This document shows, piece by piece, positions 1-8,943 of a stretch of 31,397 nt of DNA (the first letter of the stretch is position 1; each line of letters begins with the position of its first letter). The stretch is from CBFHMJ01 sp965656875. GTDB lineage: Bacteria; Pseudomonadota; Gammaproteobacteria; Enterobacterales; Alteromonadaceae. The notes under the pieces are model-generated. The model searched no databases. It was not told the DNA's origin and worked only from the letters and a program-made list of their open reading frames with translations. Location: NCBI GenBank assembly GCA_965656875.1, contig CBFHMJ010000029.1, positions 1 to 31,397 on the forward strand. The letters are read 5' to 3'. The position numbers and the translations under genes are program-made.

Positions 1-2
1 CG

Positions 3-3000
3 TTTGACGGGGTGCCGGATATTACGCGGCTGCAACAGGCGGTGGATGCGCTGGTGAACACCCAGGAGATGTTCCGCACGGTGTTTGTGGTGCGGGACGG
101 TCAGCCGTGGCAACAGATTCAGTCATCGATGAGCGTGACGGTGAATACCCATACGGTTCGCGATGACGTGCAGGCGCAGCAACAGTTAGCCGCATTACAG
201 GCGTTGCCGTTCAGTCTCAGTGACGGTCCGTTATTACGGGTTGATGTGCTGATGAGTGAGGACGGGGCTCACAGCTGGCTGCTTATCAGTCAGCATCACA
301 TTATCTGTGACGGCTGGTCGGTGTCCTGGTTACTGAAGACACTGAGCCAGTTGTATGCGTCACCGACAGGGGTTGAGCCGCCGGCGTATCACTATCTGGA
401 TTACTGCGGCTGGCTGGCACAGCCGGAACAACAGAAAAGACAGGAAGAGCAGCTCGACTGGTGGGTGACACAGTTACAGGATTCGGTGCCACTGGCGTTA
501 CCGGTGCAGGGCCGGGCGAAACCGGGCGGCGGCTATTATCGCTTTACGATACCAGAGCCGGTCACCCGGGCGTTAACCGCACAGTGCCGGGCGCAGCAGG
601 CAACGTTATTTACCGGACTGGCCGGGTTTTATCAGCTGTTGCTGAGTCGCTGGAGTGGTCAGCAGGATATCCGGCTGGGCACCGTGGTGGCGAACCGGGA
701 GCTGAAAGCGACCCGGACGATGCCGGGCTTTTTTGTGAACACCCTGGTGTTACGGCAACAACTGACGGACAGCCTGACGACCACGCAGCTGATTGACCAG
801 AGCCGGACGATGGTGCTGGATGCGTTTGAGCGTGAGACGGTACCGTTTGATGTGCTTGTGGAGCGGTTGCAGCCGGGTCGACAGCAGGACGAAACCCCGT
901 TATTCAACACGTTACTGGTGTTACAGAGCAGCAGTGAGTCGGGACCGTTACGGCTGGGCGAGCTGGCCGGAGACTGGTTATCCGGTGAAGACGGTGAAGC
1001 TGACAATCCCCGGGGAACCGCCAAGTTTGACCTGACACTGAACCTGCGGGAGACGGCAGAGGGATTATCGGGCGGGTTTGAATACCGGCACGGGTTGTTT
1101 GATGCGGCACAGTTAGCGGACCTGGCAGCGTGTTTTATCACGTTACTGACGCAGTGTCTGGCCCGGCCTGAGCAGCCGGTGTATCGCCAGCGCTGGCTGG
1201 ATGCGTCGGTCCGGCAGCGGATTATACAGGGGAGTGAACAGGATGGCTTACCACTGCGGGGCAACCTGCTACAGGCCTTTGCGACCCAGGTTATCAGCCG
1301 ACGCGACAAGACGGCGATACGTTACACCGACGACCAGGGCCATGAACATCAACTGAGTTATCAGCAACTGGACGCCCGGGCGAATCAGTGGGCGAGGTAT
1401 CTTCAGACACAAGGTGTGGCTAAGGGATGTCGAGTCATGCTTTGTCTGCCGAGAGAGCCGCAAGCAATTATTCTGATGTTAGCAGCCGCTAAACTGGGCG
1501 TGTGCTATTTGCCTGTGGATGTATCTTCTCCGGTAGCGCGTATTCAACAGATCATGACTGATGCCAGGCCGGTATTAACCATCACAACTCGTTCAGATAT
1601 TGCTGTAGACGGTGGTTTTGGGAATGTAGTTATGCATCTTGATGCATTTATTGCCGAAGCAAATAGCTGTGGTGATGAAGTATTCACTGATATCACTTAT
1701 GACCAGCATGATCCTTTCTATTTGATTTATACCTCAGGTTCAACGGGGAAACCTAAAGGTGTGGTAAACACGATGGGCGGTGTGATGAACCTGGTGGTGA
1801 GTAATCCCTATATTCATTCGGCGGATGTTATTGCTCAGGTGAATTCCTTTAGCTTCGATGCCGCCGTTTTCGAGATTTGGAATGCCATTGTGAACGGCTG
1901 TACGTTAGCGATTGTGCCCAAAGAAAAGTTGCTTTCGATTGGTGAATTCAGGGCATTAATTCAACGTTATCGAATTAATGCCGGATTGCTGACAACCGCA
2001 TTATTCCACCAGTTTGTTGAGCAGGCTCCTGACTTATTACCCGCTTTTCGAGTGCTGTATTTTGGTGGCGAAGCAGCAGATGCAAACGTATTACGGAAAC
2101 TGGCCTCAGAACATCGGCCGCATTATTTGATTAATGCTTACGGACCGAGCGAAAACAGTGTGATTGCATCGGAATATCGGGTTAAAGGGGATATTCCGGA
2201 TCGTCTGCCCATTGGTAAGCCGGTATCCGGGGTCAGTCTTTACATACTTGATAGCGATGGCGAGCCTGTCTTGCCCTGGATGACAGGCGAGTTGTGTATT
2301 GCCGGGCAATCACTGGCGGCGGGTTATCTGAATTTGCCAGAGCAAACCGCAGATAAGTTCGTACATCATCCTGGACTGAATCAACGTTTGTATAAGACTG
2401 GGGATTTGGCTTACTTCGATGGAAATGGCGATGTGATATTTGTCGGCAGAATTGATCATCAGGTGAAGATTCGAGGTCATCGGGTCGAGTTGTCTGAAAT
2501 TAGTACGGTCATCAGTGAATTATTGCAAGGCGTTCAGGTACATGTTGAGTATCGCCAGGCAAGTAGCGGTGGTGCCGGGCGATTATGTGCCTGGGCTGCA
2601 ACCGCAAATGATCTTGATCAGGATGAATTGCTATTCACGCTTAAACAGCGGCTACCAGACTACATGGTGCCAGATGTTATTGTCCGGCTGATTGAATTTC
2701 CATTGACGACCAATGGCAAAATTGACCGAAAAGCCTTACCTGAACCTCAATTATCACTTGTTACTGAGCAACATCCGACAACGCCTGCACAGAAAACAGT
2801 GGCTAACTGCATAGCCACAAGCCTTGAATTGCCATCATCAGCAATCGGATTAACCGATAACTTTTTTGCGCTCGGTGGAAATTCGATCCTGGCAGTTCGG
2901 TTGTTGTCTGAGATTGAAAAGCAGACAGGTTATGGATTGTCTTTAGCACAATTGTTTCGCTGGCCAACGGTTGCAGATTTAGCGCGTTGGCTGGAACAGG

Positions 3001-3722
3001 CCGAAAAAGATAAAACATTGAGCTTGATACCGACACGGCCTGCTGGTCTCCAGTTATTGCGAGAAGGAATCGCGAACCCACCAGTTTTTTTCATTCCTGC
3101 ATTGAGTGGTGAGTGTTCGTGCTATTTACCGCTGGTTAATGCATGGCATGAATCGGGGGATATTTACGGGCTACATCATCCGGGTTTAGAAGATGCTAAA
3201 GCTAACTCGATGAAGTTAAAAGAATTAGCACTTTCATTCCTTAATTTGATACAGTCGGTTGCGTTGTATCAGGAAAAGACACAACCGATTTTGTTAGTGG
3301 GATGGTCTTTGGGTGGAGTGATAGCCGCTGAACTGGCCGGGTTGCTGCAATCTGACGGCAAACCAGTGAATCTGGTGTTGCTTGATAGCTACCCGCCACA
3401 AGCCGTATTTGACGGTGAAACAGCACCTGAAAGCTTGAATGATCTCGAAGTGACTACCAGTGACAGTGCGATCCAGCGTGCGATGAAAGCGCAGATCAGC
3501 CAGTTTATCGCTGAGCCATTACAAACAGATACCTTATTGCTTCGAAGTCAGCATCGACCTGACTGGTTAGCGAATCGGGTTGATGAAGCAAATGGCTGGA
3601 AAGTCGCAGAATCTGGCGTACTAACGATCAAGTCGCTCGATGTATCCCATCATGAGTTTGTGTCTGAACAGGCAGCAGAACATATAGCTGCATTAATTCA
3701 ACGGCAATGGATGCCGCAGTGA
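3..3722 (+). CDS. Nonribosomal peptide synthetase, terminal module C-A-PCP-TE (5' partial)
   Basis: Terminal module of a peptide synthetase; the frame is open to the left edge, so the gene starts outside the window. Numbered from the first in-frame codon: a condensation domain (about 1-410) with HHIICDG at 98-104; an adenylation domain (about 415-920) with core TSGSTG at 577-582, the NAYGPSE loop, and NGKIDR carrying the active Lys; a carrier domain with LGGNS (Ser961, pantetheine site); and a type I thioesterase with GWSLGG (Ser1102) and a C-terminal SHHEF His. The thioesterase means the chain is released here. Aligning to GrsA by eye I read the A-domain pocket as D-A-F-L-Y-G-A-V-I-K, suggesting a bulky aliphatic residue such as Leu; this is tentative. 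The C domain is GC-rich and the rest is not, with the switch near 1400. The methyltransferase follows 13 bases later, its Shine-Dalgarno overlapping the stop. Domain calls are sure; the product is unknown. Confidence 0.95.
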   Translation, partial: FDGVPDITRLQQAVDALVNTQEMFRTVFVVRDGQPWQQIQSSMSVTVNTHTVRDDVQAQQQLAALQALPFSLSDGPLLRVDVLMSEDGAHSWLLISQHHIICDGWSVSWLLKTLSQLYASPTGVEPPAYHYLDYCGWLAQPEQQKRQEEQLDWWVTQLQDSVPLALPVQGRAKPGGGYYRFTIPEPVTRALTAQCRAQQATLFTGLAGFYQLLLSRWSGQQDIRLGTVVANRELKATRTMPGFFVNTLVLRQQLTDSLTTTQLIDQSRTMVLDAFERETVPFDVLVERLQPGRQQDETPLFNTLLVLQSSSESGPLRLGELAGDWLSGEDGEADNPRGTAKFDLTLNLRETAEGLSGGFEYRHGLFDAAQLADLAACFITLLTQCLARPEQPVYRQRWLDASVRQRIIQGSEQDGLPLRGNLLQAFATQVISRRDKTAIRYTDDQGHEHQLSYQQLDARANQWARYLQTQGVAKGCRVMLCLPREPQAIILMLAAAKLGVCYLPVDVSSPVARIQQIMTDARPVLTITTRSDIAVDGGFGNVVMHLDAFIAEANSCGDEVFTDITYDQHDPFYLIYTSGSTGKPKGVVNTMGGVMNLVVSNPYIHSADVIAQVNSFSFDAAVFEIWNAIVNGCTLAIVPKEKLLSIGEFRALIQRYRINAGLLTTALFHQFVEQAPDLLPAFRVLYFGGEAADANVLRKLASEHRPHYLINAYGPSENSVIASEYRVKGDIPDRLPIGKPVSGVSLYILDSDGEPVLPWMTGELCIAGQSLAAGYLNLPEQTADKFVHHPGLNQRLYKTGDLAYFDGNGDVIFVGRIDHQVKIRGHRVELSEISTVISELLQGVQVHVEYRQASSGGAGRLCAWAATANDLDQDELLFTLKQRLPDYMVPDVIVRLIEFPLTTNGKIDRKALPEPQLSLVTEQHPTTPAQKTVANCIATSLELPSSAIGLTDNFFALGGNSILAVRLLSEIEKQTGYGLSLAQLFRWPTVADLARWLEQAEKDKTLSLIPTRPAGLQLLREGIANPPVFFIPALSGECSCYLPLVNAWHESGDIYGLHHPGLEDAKANSMKLKELALSFLNLIQSVALYQEKTQPILLVGWSLGGVIAAELAGLLQSDGKPVNLVLLDSYPPQAVFDGETAPESLNDLEVTTSDSAIQRAMKAQISQFIAEPLQTDTLLLRSQHRPDWLANRVDEANGWKVAESGVLTIKSLDVSHHEFVSEQAAEHIAALIQRQWMPQ

Positions 3723-3735
3723 GGAGTTTCCTGAT

Positions 3736-4380
3736 ATGAAATCGGTTGAAGATTACCAGAAAGATATGCATCAAAGTTTTCGCTGGCGTTACGACAATGA
3801 TCAGGATGCCTGGTCAGCAGATCCCGGGCTTCTGGCATCGGCACAAAAAGTAAATGAGTTAGCACAAGCGAAAAACTGGCATGTTCTGGACATTGGTATT
3901 GGAGCAGGAAATCCTGCCGTTGCATTGTTGCAGGCCGGACATGGCGTGGTCGGTGTTGATTTGTTTTCACATAAGCGCTGGCCACTATTACTGGATCACT
4001 GGCAAGACAAACTGACACTAACCGAACAGGACTTTAACGACTGGCAGTACGTTGGAGAGAAGTTTGATGCGGCACTGGATAATGGGTGTATGCATCATCA
4101 ACACCCTGACCTGTACCCTCACTATTTACAAAAGGTAAATGGACTGTTAAAACCTGAGGGTTACTTTGTACTCAATACTTATCTTGAATTGAATGATGAA
4201 TTAGAACAGGGACACATCGAGTACACGGATAACAATCGCATTTGCAAATATTTTACGGTGCCGGAGATCACGCAGCTATTCGCCGATCACGGTTTCCAGG
4301 TTTTGGAGTACGAAAAGATTTTCCGCCCGAACATGGATGAGTATTACCTCCTTATAACAGCCAGAGTTTTAAAGGAGTAA
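3736..4380 (+). CDS. SAM-dependent methyltransferase, candidate ToxA-like N-methyltransferase
   Basis: A 214-residue class I methyltransferase. Motif I is seen as LDIGIGAGNPA near residues 51-61, an acidic motif II as GVDLF, and the later strand as LDNGCMHHQHPDLYPHY, followed by LLKPEGYFVLNTY. GAGGAG overlapping the NRPS stop gives a good ribosome binding site and supports this ATG. The gene lies between the NRPS and the efflux genes in the same direction, so it very likely modifies the cluster product. In the toxoflavin pathway ToxA is a small methyltransferase that installs both N-methyl groups on the azapteridine; size and context make this gene the best candidate for that role. Assignment to ToxA rests on neighbourhood rather than a diagnostic residue, and O- or C-methylation of a peptide product remains possible. 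Confidence 0.85.
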   Translation: MKSVEDYQKDMHQSFRWRYDNDQDAWSADPGLLASAQKVNELAQAKNWHVLDIGIGAGNPAVALLQAGHGVVGVDLFSHKRWPLLLDHWQDKLTLTEQDFNDWQYVGEKFDAALDNGCMHHQHPDLYPHYLQKVNGLLKPEGYFVLNTYLELNDELEQGHIEYTDNNRICKYFTVPEITQLFADHGFQVLEYEKIFRPNMDEYYLLITARVLKE

Positions 4381-4414
4381 CGCCGGGCGAACTAATAAGC
4401 CTCGGAGAATGATA

Positions 4415-5503
4415 ATGATAAGAAAAGCAATACCAGCCATTGTATCAATAGTTTACCTGACGTTTGCCGCCATGAATGTTGCACAGGCGGCGGGTGCGCC
4501 AGTATATATTGATAAAGCACAACTCAAAGATGTTGAATCCCTGATGCACTTTCCGGGGCGAGTGATCAGTGATAAATATGTCAGTCTGTCGGCTGAAATT
4601 GATGGAAAGCTGGAATGGGTTGCTGAGTTAGGCGCAGAAGTAAAACAGGGTGATGTAGTCGCCCGAATTCAGGATATTCAACTTAAGATTTCTCGCGCAG
4701 GTGCCGCTCAGGAAGTTAAGAATACGCAGACGGAACTGGATTTAGCCATTAACAAACGAGACCGCTATAAAACGCTGTCTGACAATCACGATGTTTCCGA
4801 GTTTCAATTAACTACGATGAACAGCGAAATTGACTTACTGCGAGGTCAACTTCGTTCCGCCAAAATTAAAGTACGTGAAATCGACGACTTGTTGATGCGT
4901 ACTGAAATCAAATCTCCTTTCAATGGCGTTATTGCCAGACGATTTAAGCAAGCCAGCGAATGGGCAAATTCCAGTGATCCGGTGGTTAGCGTGATGGACA
5001 ATGAGATCCTGGAAGTGTCTCTGGTCACGCCTTCTGGTTTTGCAGCTCAATTAGAACTGCAACAAACCGTTCAGGTGCAAACTGAATATGGTGCTGTTCG
5101 CGGTGTATTACGGGCCAAAATGCCACAACCGGATTTTCGTTTTTATGAGTTAAGAGTCGCATTGCTGGCGCAGGATTTACCGGCGGGTATTTCGGTTCAG
5201 GTTGGTTTCCCACAGCGTGGAACCGCAGAGCAAAAGATTGTTGTACCACGAGATGCATTGCAAGTTCGCAATAACGCTTTGGGCGTGTTTCGCATTACCG
5301 AGGAAAATAAAGCGGAATATGTGTCGGTGAAGACGGTTGCGCTTGGCGAAAGCTGGTCAGCTATTGAAGGCGATATTAATGATGGCGATACCATTGTTAT
5401 TCGAGGTGTTGAACGATTAAGCCATGGACAGGAAGTTAACGTACTGGTGCCTGAAGTGGATTTGATCCGCGTCAGTCAGTCATCAACTCAGGATAAGCAA
5501 TAG
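4415..5503 (+). CDS. RND efflux periplasmic adaptor (HlyD/MFP family)
   Basis: Membrane fusion protein of a tripartite efflux pump, about 362 residues. The N-terminus is a signal peptide (charged MIRKA, hydrophobic IVSIVYLTF, then AQA before the cleavage region), placing it in the periplasm. It then shows a lipoyl-like half (LSAEIDGKLEWV, GAEVKQGDVVARIQD), an alpha-hairpin (about 85-150), the second lipoyl half (EIKSPFNGVIARR) and a beta-barrel. An ATG also sits at 4409, but the GGAG ending at 4407 leaves it no spacing; the ATG at 4415 is 7 bases from that site and gives the better start. The permease gene begins 9 bases after its stop. In toxoflavin clusters the RND pump ToxFGHI exports the toxin; the same job is inferred here. 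No outer-membrane channel gene is present in the window. Confidence 0.9.
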   Translation: MIRKAIPAIVSIVYLTFAAMNVAQAAGAPVYIDKAQLKDVESLMHFPGRVISDKYVSLSAEIDGKLEWVAELGAEVKQGDVVARIQDIQLKISRAGAAQEVKNTQTELDLAINKRDRYKTLSDNHDVSEFQLTTMNSEIDLLRGQLRSAKIKVREIDDLLMRTEIKSPFNGVIARRFKQASEWANSSDPVVSVMDNEILEVSLVTPSGFAAQLELQQTVQVQTEYGAVRGVLRAKMPQPDFRFYELRVALLAQDLPAGISVQVGFPQRGTAEQKIVVPRDALQVRNNALGVFRITEENKAEYVSVKTVALGESWSAIEGDINDGDTIVIRGVERLSHGQEVNVLVPEVDLIRVSQSSTQDKQ

Positions 5504-5512
5504 GAGTTGATG

Positions 5513-8500
5513 ATGGCGTTAAAAATATCAGCCGCAGCGATAAAAAATCCGACCGCCGTCCTGTCATCGATTATTCTGGCAATCATGCTGGGTGTTGGTT
5601 TTATCTGGCAACTTCCTGTGCAGTTAGTGCCGAATGTCGAACTGGATCGCATTACTGTTTACAGTAGCTGGCCTGGCGCATCGCCATCCGAGGTGGAAGG
5701 GCAGTTACTGGAACCGCAAGAGACGTTATTCTCCAAACTCAACGGTCTGCAATCGCTGGAAGCTACAGCAAGTTATGGCCGTTCGACAATTATTCTTACC
5801 TTTAACCAGAAGACTGAAATTCAGGAAGCGATGATTGAACTCATCAACAGCCTGAACAGCGTGCCTGGCTACCCGGCTGATGCCGACGAGCCTATCGTCG
5901 TGATTGGTGCAGGGAGTAATGCCACGGCAATCTCCTGGTTGTCGTTACGAACAACCGATGAAAATCCAAATTCAATTATTGATTACCTCAGTTTGATTGA
6001 GCAGGTGGTTCAGCCTCGCATTGAACGGATTCCCGGTGTGAGCAGTACTCGACTGATTGGGGGTAAAAAGAAAGTTCTTAATATTGAAATCCAACCTTTT
6101 AAGGCTGCTTCATTTGGTATTGAAATTCCGGCACTGGTGCAACAGCTTCGTCGTAATGAAAATATTTCAGCCGGTTCTATTGAAGTTGGGCGTCGTAAGA
6201 TCAGCCTGCGTCTGGCTTCTAACTATTCCATTGAACAGTTAAAAAATTCGATTATCTCGGAGCAGGACGACCGGATAATCCGCTTGCAGGATATTGCCGA
6301 TATTGATTTTGGTTATGCTAAACCCGATGGTGTGTTCAGTGAGAATGGACAGACATCCATTGCTCTAAGCGTTCAGGCGGTGAAGAACGTTAGTGTGCTG
6401 GAAGTAATGGCCGAATTGAATGAGGTCGTGAAGGATTTATCGGAAGGTGTGCTGGCACAAAATAAACTGAAGATCACGCAGGTTTACGATGAAACGGTTT
6501 ATATCAATCAGGCCATCGATCAGGTTTATTCAAATCTTGCGTTAGGTATCTTCCTGTCGATCTCGGTGTTGTGGTGGTTCTTCCGTCGATTAAAGGCAAC
6601 ACTGATCGTGGCGTTTTGTATTCCGTTAACCTTATTCAGTGCATTTATTTTAATTGGCGCAATGGGACGGAGTATTAACGTTATTTCACTGGCGGGATTA
6701 GCGTTAGCGGCTGGTTTATCACTGGATGCAGCGATTGTTGTGTTTGAGAATGTATTCCGACACTTCCAGAAATCTCGTGAAGACAAACAACAAGCTGCGA
6801 TTGAGGCTACTCGGCAAGTTACCGGTGCTCTGATTGCTTCAACACTGACAACCGTCGCTATCTTCGCGCCGATTATTTTTATGTCGGACACAACCAGTCA
6901 GCTATTCTCAGACCTCGCGATTGCGATCACCGCAACCGTTATGCTGTCGTTACTGGTATCGGTGACGGTGATTCCGGCGATGATGACTCGCATTGTCTCG
7001 TCTAAAGGTGAAGCATTACCGAAAGATCGATATGAGCTAATCTGGCAACGTTGGTCAGAACGGATTATTCGTTTAACAGCAACCCGAAAACGCCAGTGGT
7101 TCTGGCTAACAACCTTAGTCACCGGTGCGGTGATCCTGAGCTATGTCTTCTTGCCTAAAACCGATTATCTGCCACAGGGTAATCAGAATTCAATTTTTGC
7201 TTTCATCAGCCCACCGCCAGGATTGAGTCTGGATGTGGCTCATCACGAACTTGAAAAAACCATTCATCAGCGATTATTACCCTATTACAACAAGGAAAAA
7301 GAGCCGTATATCAACAATTACTGGCTTGGCTTCTACGGGCGTTACGGGTTTTTGGGAGCTACAACGATTGACAGTGGAGAAGTGGATACGCTGATTAATC
7401 TGATCAATACCGAAATCCTCAAAGACATTCCTGACGTCAGAGCTTATGCATCACGAAGCTCGATCTTTGGGCGGTTCAGTGGTGGCCGAGTGATTGATGT
7501 GAATGTACAAGGCACCAACATCGATAATCTACTTGAAGTCGCTCGTAAAGGTCATAGTCGAATTGGCGAGGCGCTGGAAGGATCGTCTGTCAGACCGATG
7601 CCTGGGCTTTCATTCGATGAGCCTGAACTTCGTATCACACCAAATGAACGGGCGCTGGCAGAACATGGTTGGAGTCGTTACGACCTTGGTACTTTGCTGA
7701 GAACCATAGGTGACGGTTTATGGCTGGGTGAATATTTTGCCGGAGACAAGCGACTGGATATCAAAATGACCAGTGATTTTAATCCGTCACCTGAACAGAT
7801 CATGCAGTATCCGGTGGTGACTCGATTCGGCGATGTTACAACAGTCGGACAACTTGCCAGCGCTGAGCAGATTGTCAGTGCAGACACTATTCGCCGGATT
7901 AATGGTGCAAGAACAATCACCTTGCGGGTAACACCACCCAAAGATTTTTCACTGGAGCAAACTATCGCAGTGATTCGGGAGCAAGTTGAACCAGAGCTAA
8001 AAGCGCTTGCGACGGATAATACGCAAATTGTGTATGAAGGAACTGCCGCTTCTTTGAACGAAGCCTTGATCAACATGGGGTCAAATGTGGTGATGGCGGT
8101 GATCATTCTTTATCTCATTATTGCGGCGATGTTCAGTTCGTTCAAAGACAGTTTATATGTCGTATTAACGATACCACTGGCAGCCGTTGGCGGATTCTTC
8201 GCCCTTCAGGTCGTGAATGTGTTTACTTTCCAGCCCCTGGACTTACTGACCATGATTGGGTTTGTGATTCTGCTCGGTATGGTGGTGAATAATGCGATCT
8301 TGCTGGTATCAGAGATTCGTCGCTCGCTGCGTGAACAAGCCAATGTTGAAGTCGCGATTACGTATGGTTTAAGAACCCGTATGCGACCTATTTTGATGAC
8401 AACCCTGACAACAGTTTTTGGCATGTTGCCACTGTTACTGGTGCCAGGTGAAGGTAGTGAATTATATCGCGGGTTAGCCGCAATTGTTGTTGGCGGCATG

Positions 8501-8623
8501 ATCGCTAACGTCGTATTTACGTTTATTCTGGTTCCAACCCTGGTGCTGCTTTTTGAAAAGCCGCGAGAGTCGGTAGTGGTAGAAGAAGCGACAGATAGTC
8601 AGGATTTAAAGCCTGTGGCGTGA
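5513..8623 (+). CDS. RND efflux permease (AcrB/MMPL superfamily)
   Basis: Inner-membrane proton-driven transporter of about 1036 residues, the usual length for this superfamily. It has the expected layout: TM1 near the N-terminus, a large periplasmic loop, TM2-6 (about 335-490), TM7, a second large loop, and TM8-12 to the C-terminus. The TM4 relay segment reads AAGLSLDAAIVVFENV, with Asp405 kept but the neighbouring Asp of AcrB replaced by Ala406; the TM10 segment reads MVVNNAILLV, with Asn926 where AcrB has the relay Lys. So the proton path is not of the canonical AcrB type. ATGs occur at 5510 and 5513; GGAG at 5503-5506 favours 5513. It forms an operon with the adaptor. Substrate is inferred from context to be the cluster product; self-protection is likely. 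Confidence 0.93.
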   Translation: MALKISAAAIKNPTAVLSSIILAIMLGVGFIWQLPVQLVPNVELDRITVYSSWPGASPSEVEGQLLEPQETLFSKLNGLQSLEATASYGRSTIILTFNQKTEIQEAMIELINSLNSVPGYPADADEPIVVIGAGSNATAISWLSLRTTDENPNSIIDYLSLIEQVVQPRIERIPGVSSTRLIGGKKKVLNIEIQPFKAASFGIEIPALVQQLRRNENISAGSIEVGRRKISLRLASNYSIEQLKNSIISEQDDRIIRLQDIADIDFGYAKPDGVFSENGQTSIALSVQAVKNVSVLEVMAELNEVVKDLSEGVLAQNKLKITQVYDETVYINQAIDQVYSNLALGIFLSISVLWWFFRRLKATLIVAFCIPLTLFSAFILIGAMGRSINVISLAGLALAAGLSLDAAIVVFENVFRHFQKSREDKQQAAIEATRQVTGALIASTLTTVAIFAPIIFMSDTTSQLFSDLAIAITATVMLSLLVSVTVIPAMMTRIVSSKGEALPKDRYELIWQRWSERIIRLTATRKRQWFWLTTLVTGAVILSYVFLPKTDYLPQGNQNSIFAFISPPPGLSLDVAHHELEKTIHQRLLPYYNKEKEPYINNYWLGFYGRYGFLGATTIDSGEVDTLINLINTEILKDIPDVRAYASRSSIFGRFSGGRVIDVNVQGTNIDNLLEVARKGHSRIGEALEGSSVRPMPGLSFDEPELRITPNERALAEHGWSRYDLGTLLRTIGDGLWLGEYFAGDKRLDIKMTSDFNPSPEQIMQYPVVTRFGDVTTVGQLASAEQIVSADTIRRINGARTITLRVTPPKDFSLEQTIAVIREQVEPELKALATDNTQIVYEGTAASLNEALINMGSNVVMAVIILYLIIAAMFSSFKDSLYVVLTIPLAAVGGFFALQVVNVFTFQPLDLLTMIGFVILLGMVVNNAILLVSEIRRSLREQANVEVAITYGLRTRMRPILMTTLTTVFGMLPLLLVPGEGSELYRGLAAIVVGGMIANVVFTFILVPTLVLLFEKPRESVVVEEATDSQDLKPVA

Positions 8624-8670
8624 ACCAGTTTTCATAATTAACTGATAATGCATTGTTTGTCGGAGGCAAG

Positions 8671-8904
8671 ATGACAACAGAAACTGAATACAACATCGTG
8701 ATAAATCATGAGGAGCAATATTCAATCTGGCCCGCAGGAAGAAAAATTCCGGGTGGTTGGGAGCTGGTGTCTATACCTCGCGACTGGCAAGAGCAATATC
8801 AATCCAGTCATCCGGAGGCTGATTCAAAAGCGCAATGTCTGGCTTACATTGAGGTCGTCTGGACAGATATGAGACCGAAATCGATAAGAAACCAGGCGGG
8901 GTAA
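8671..8904 (+). CDS. MbtH-like protein, NRPS adenylation-domain partner
   Basis: A 77-residue MbtH family protein. These bind the N-terminal part of NRPS adenylation domains and help them fold or activate amino acids. The family signature is clear: HEEQYSIWPAGRKIPGGWELV, then CLAYIEVVWTDMRPKSIR, including the SIWP and WTDMRP tryptophans. Between GGWELV and CLAYIE there are more residues (IPRDWQEQYQSSHPEADSKAQ) than the usual short turn, so this member carries an extended loop of roughly ten residues. The ATG at 8671 has GGAGG five bases upstream and is preferred to upstream in-frame TTG codons. It follows the RND permease by 47 bases and is presumably the partner of the NRPS at the left edge, which confirms that the NRPS and these genes form one cluster. 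Confidence 0.93.
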   Translation: MTTETEYNIVINHEEQYSIWPAGRKIPGGWELVSIPRDWQEQYQSSHPEADSKAQCLAYIEVVWTDMRPKSIRNQAG

Positions 8905-8943
8905 TTACCGCCACGATTGATAAGAAAAACAAGAGAGACAGCC

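Noticed and set aside
659..1309. Long - strand ORF (216 codons) inside the NRPS C domain
   Set aside because: It is a shadow of GC-rich coding DNA; its protein is rich in Ser, Arg and Cys, with no family features, and the + strand frame is unmistakably NRPS.
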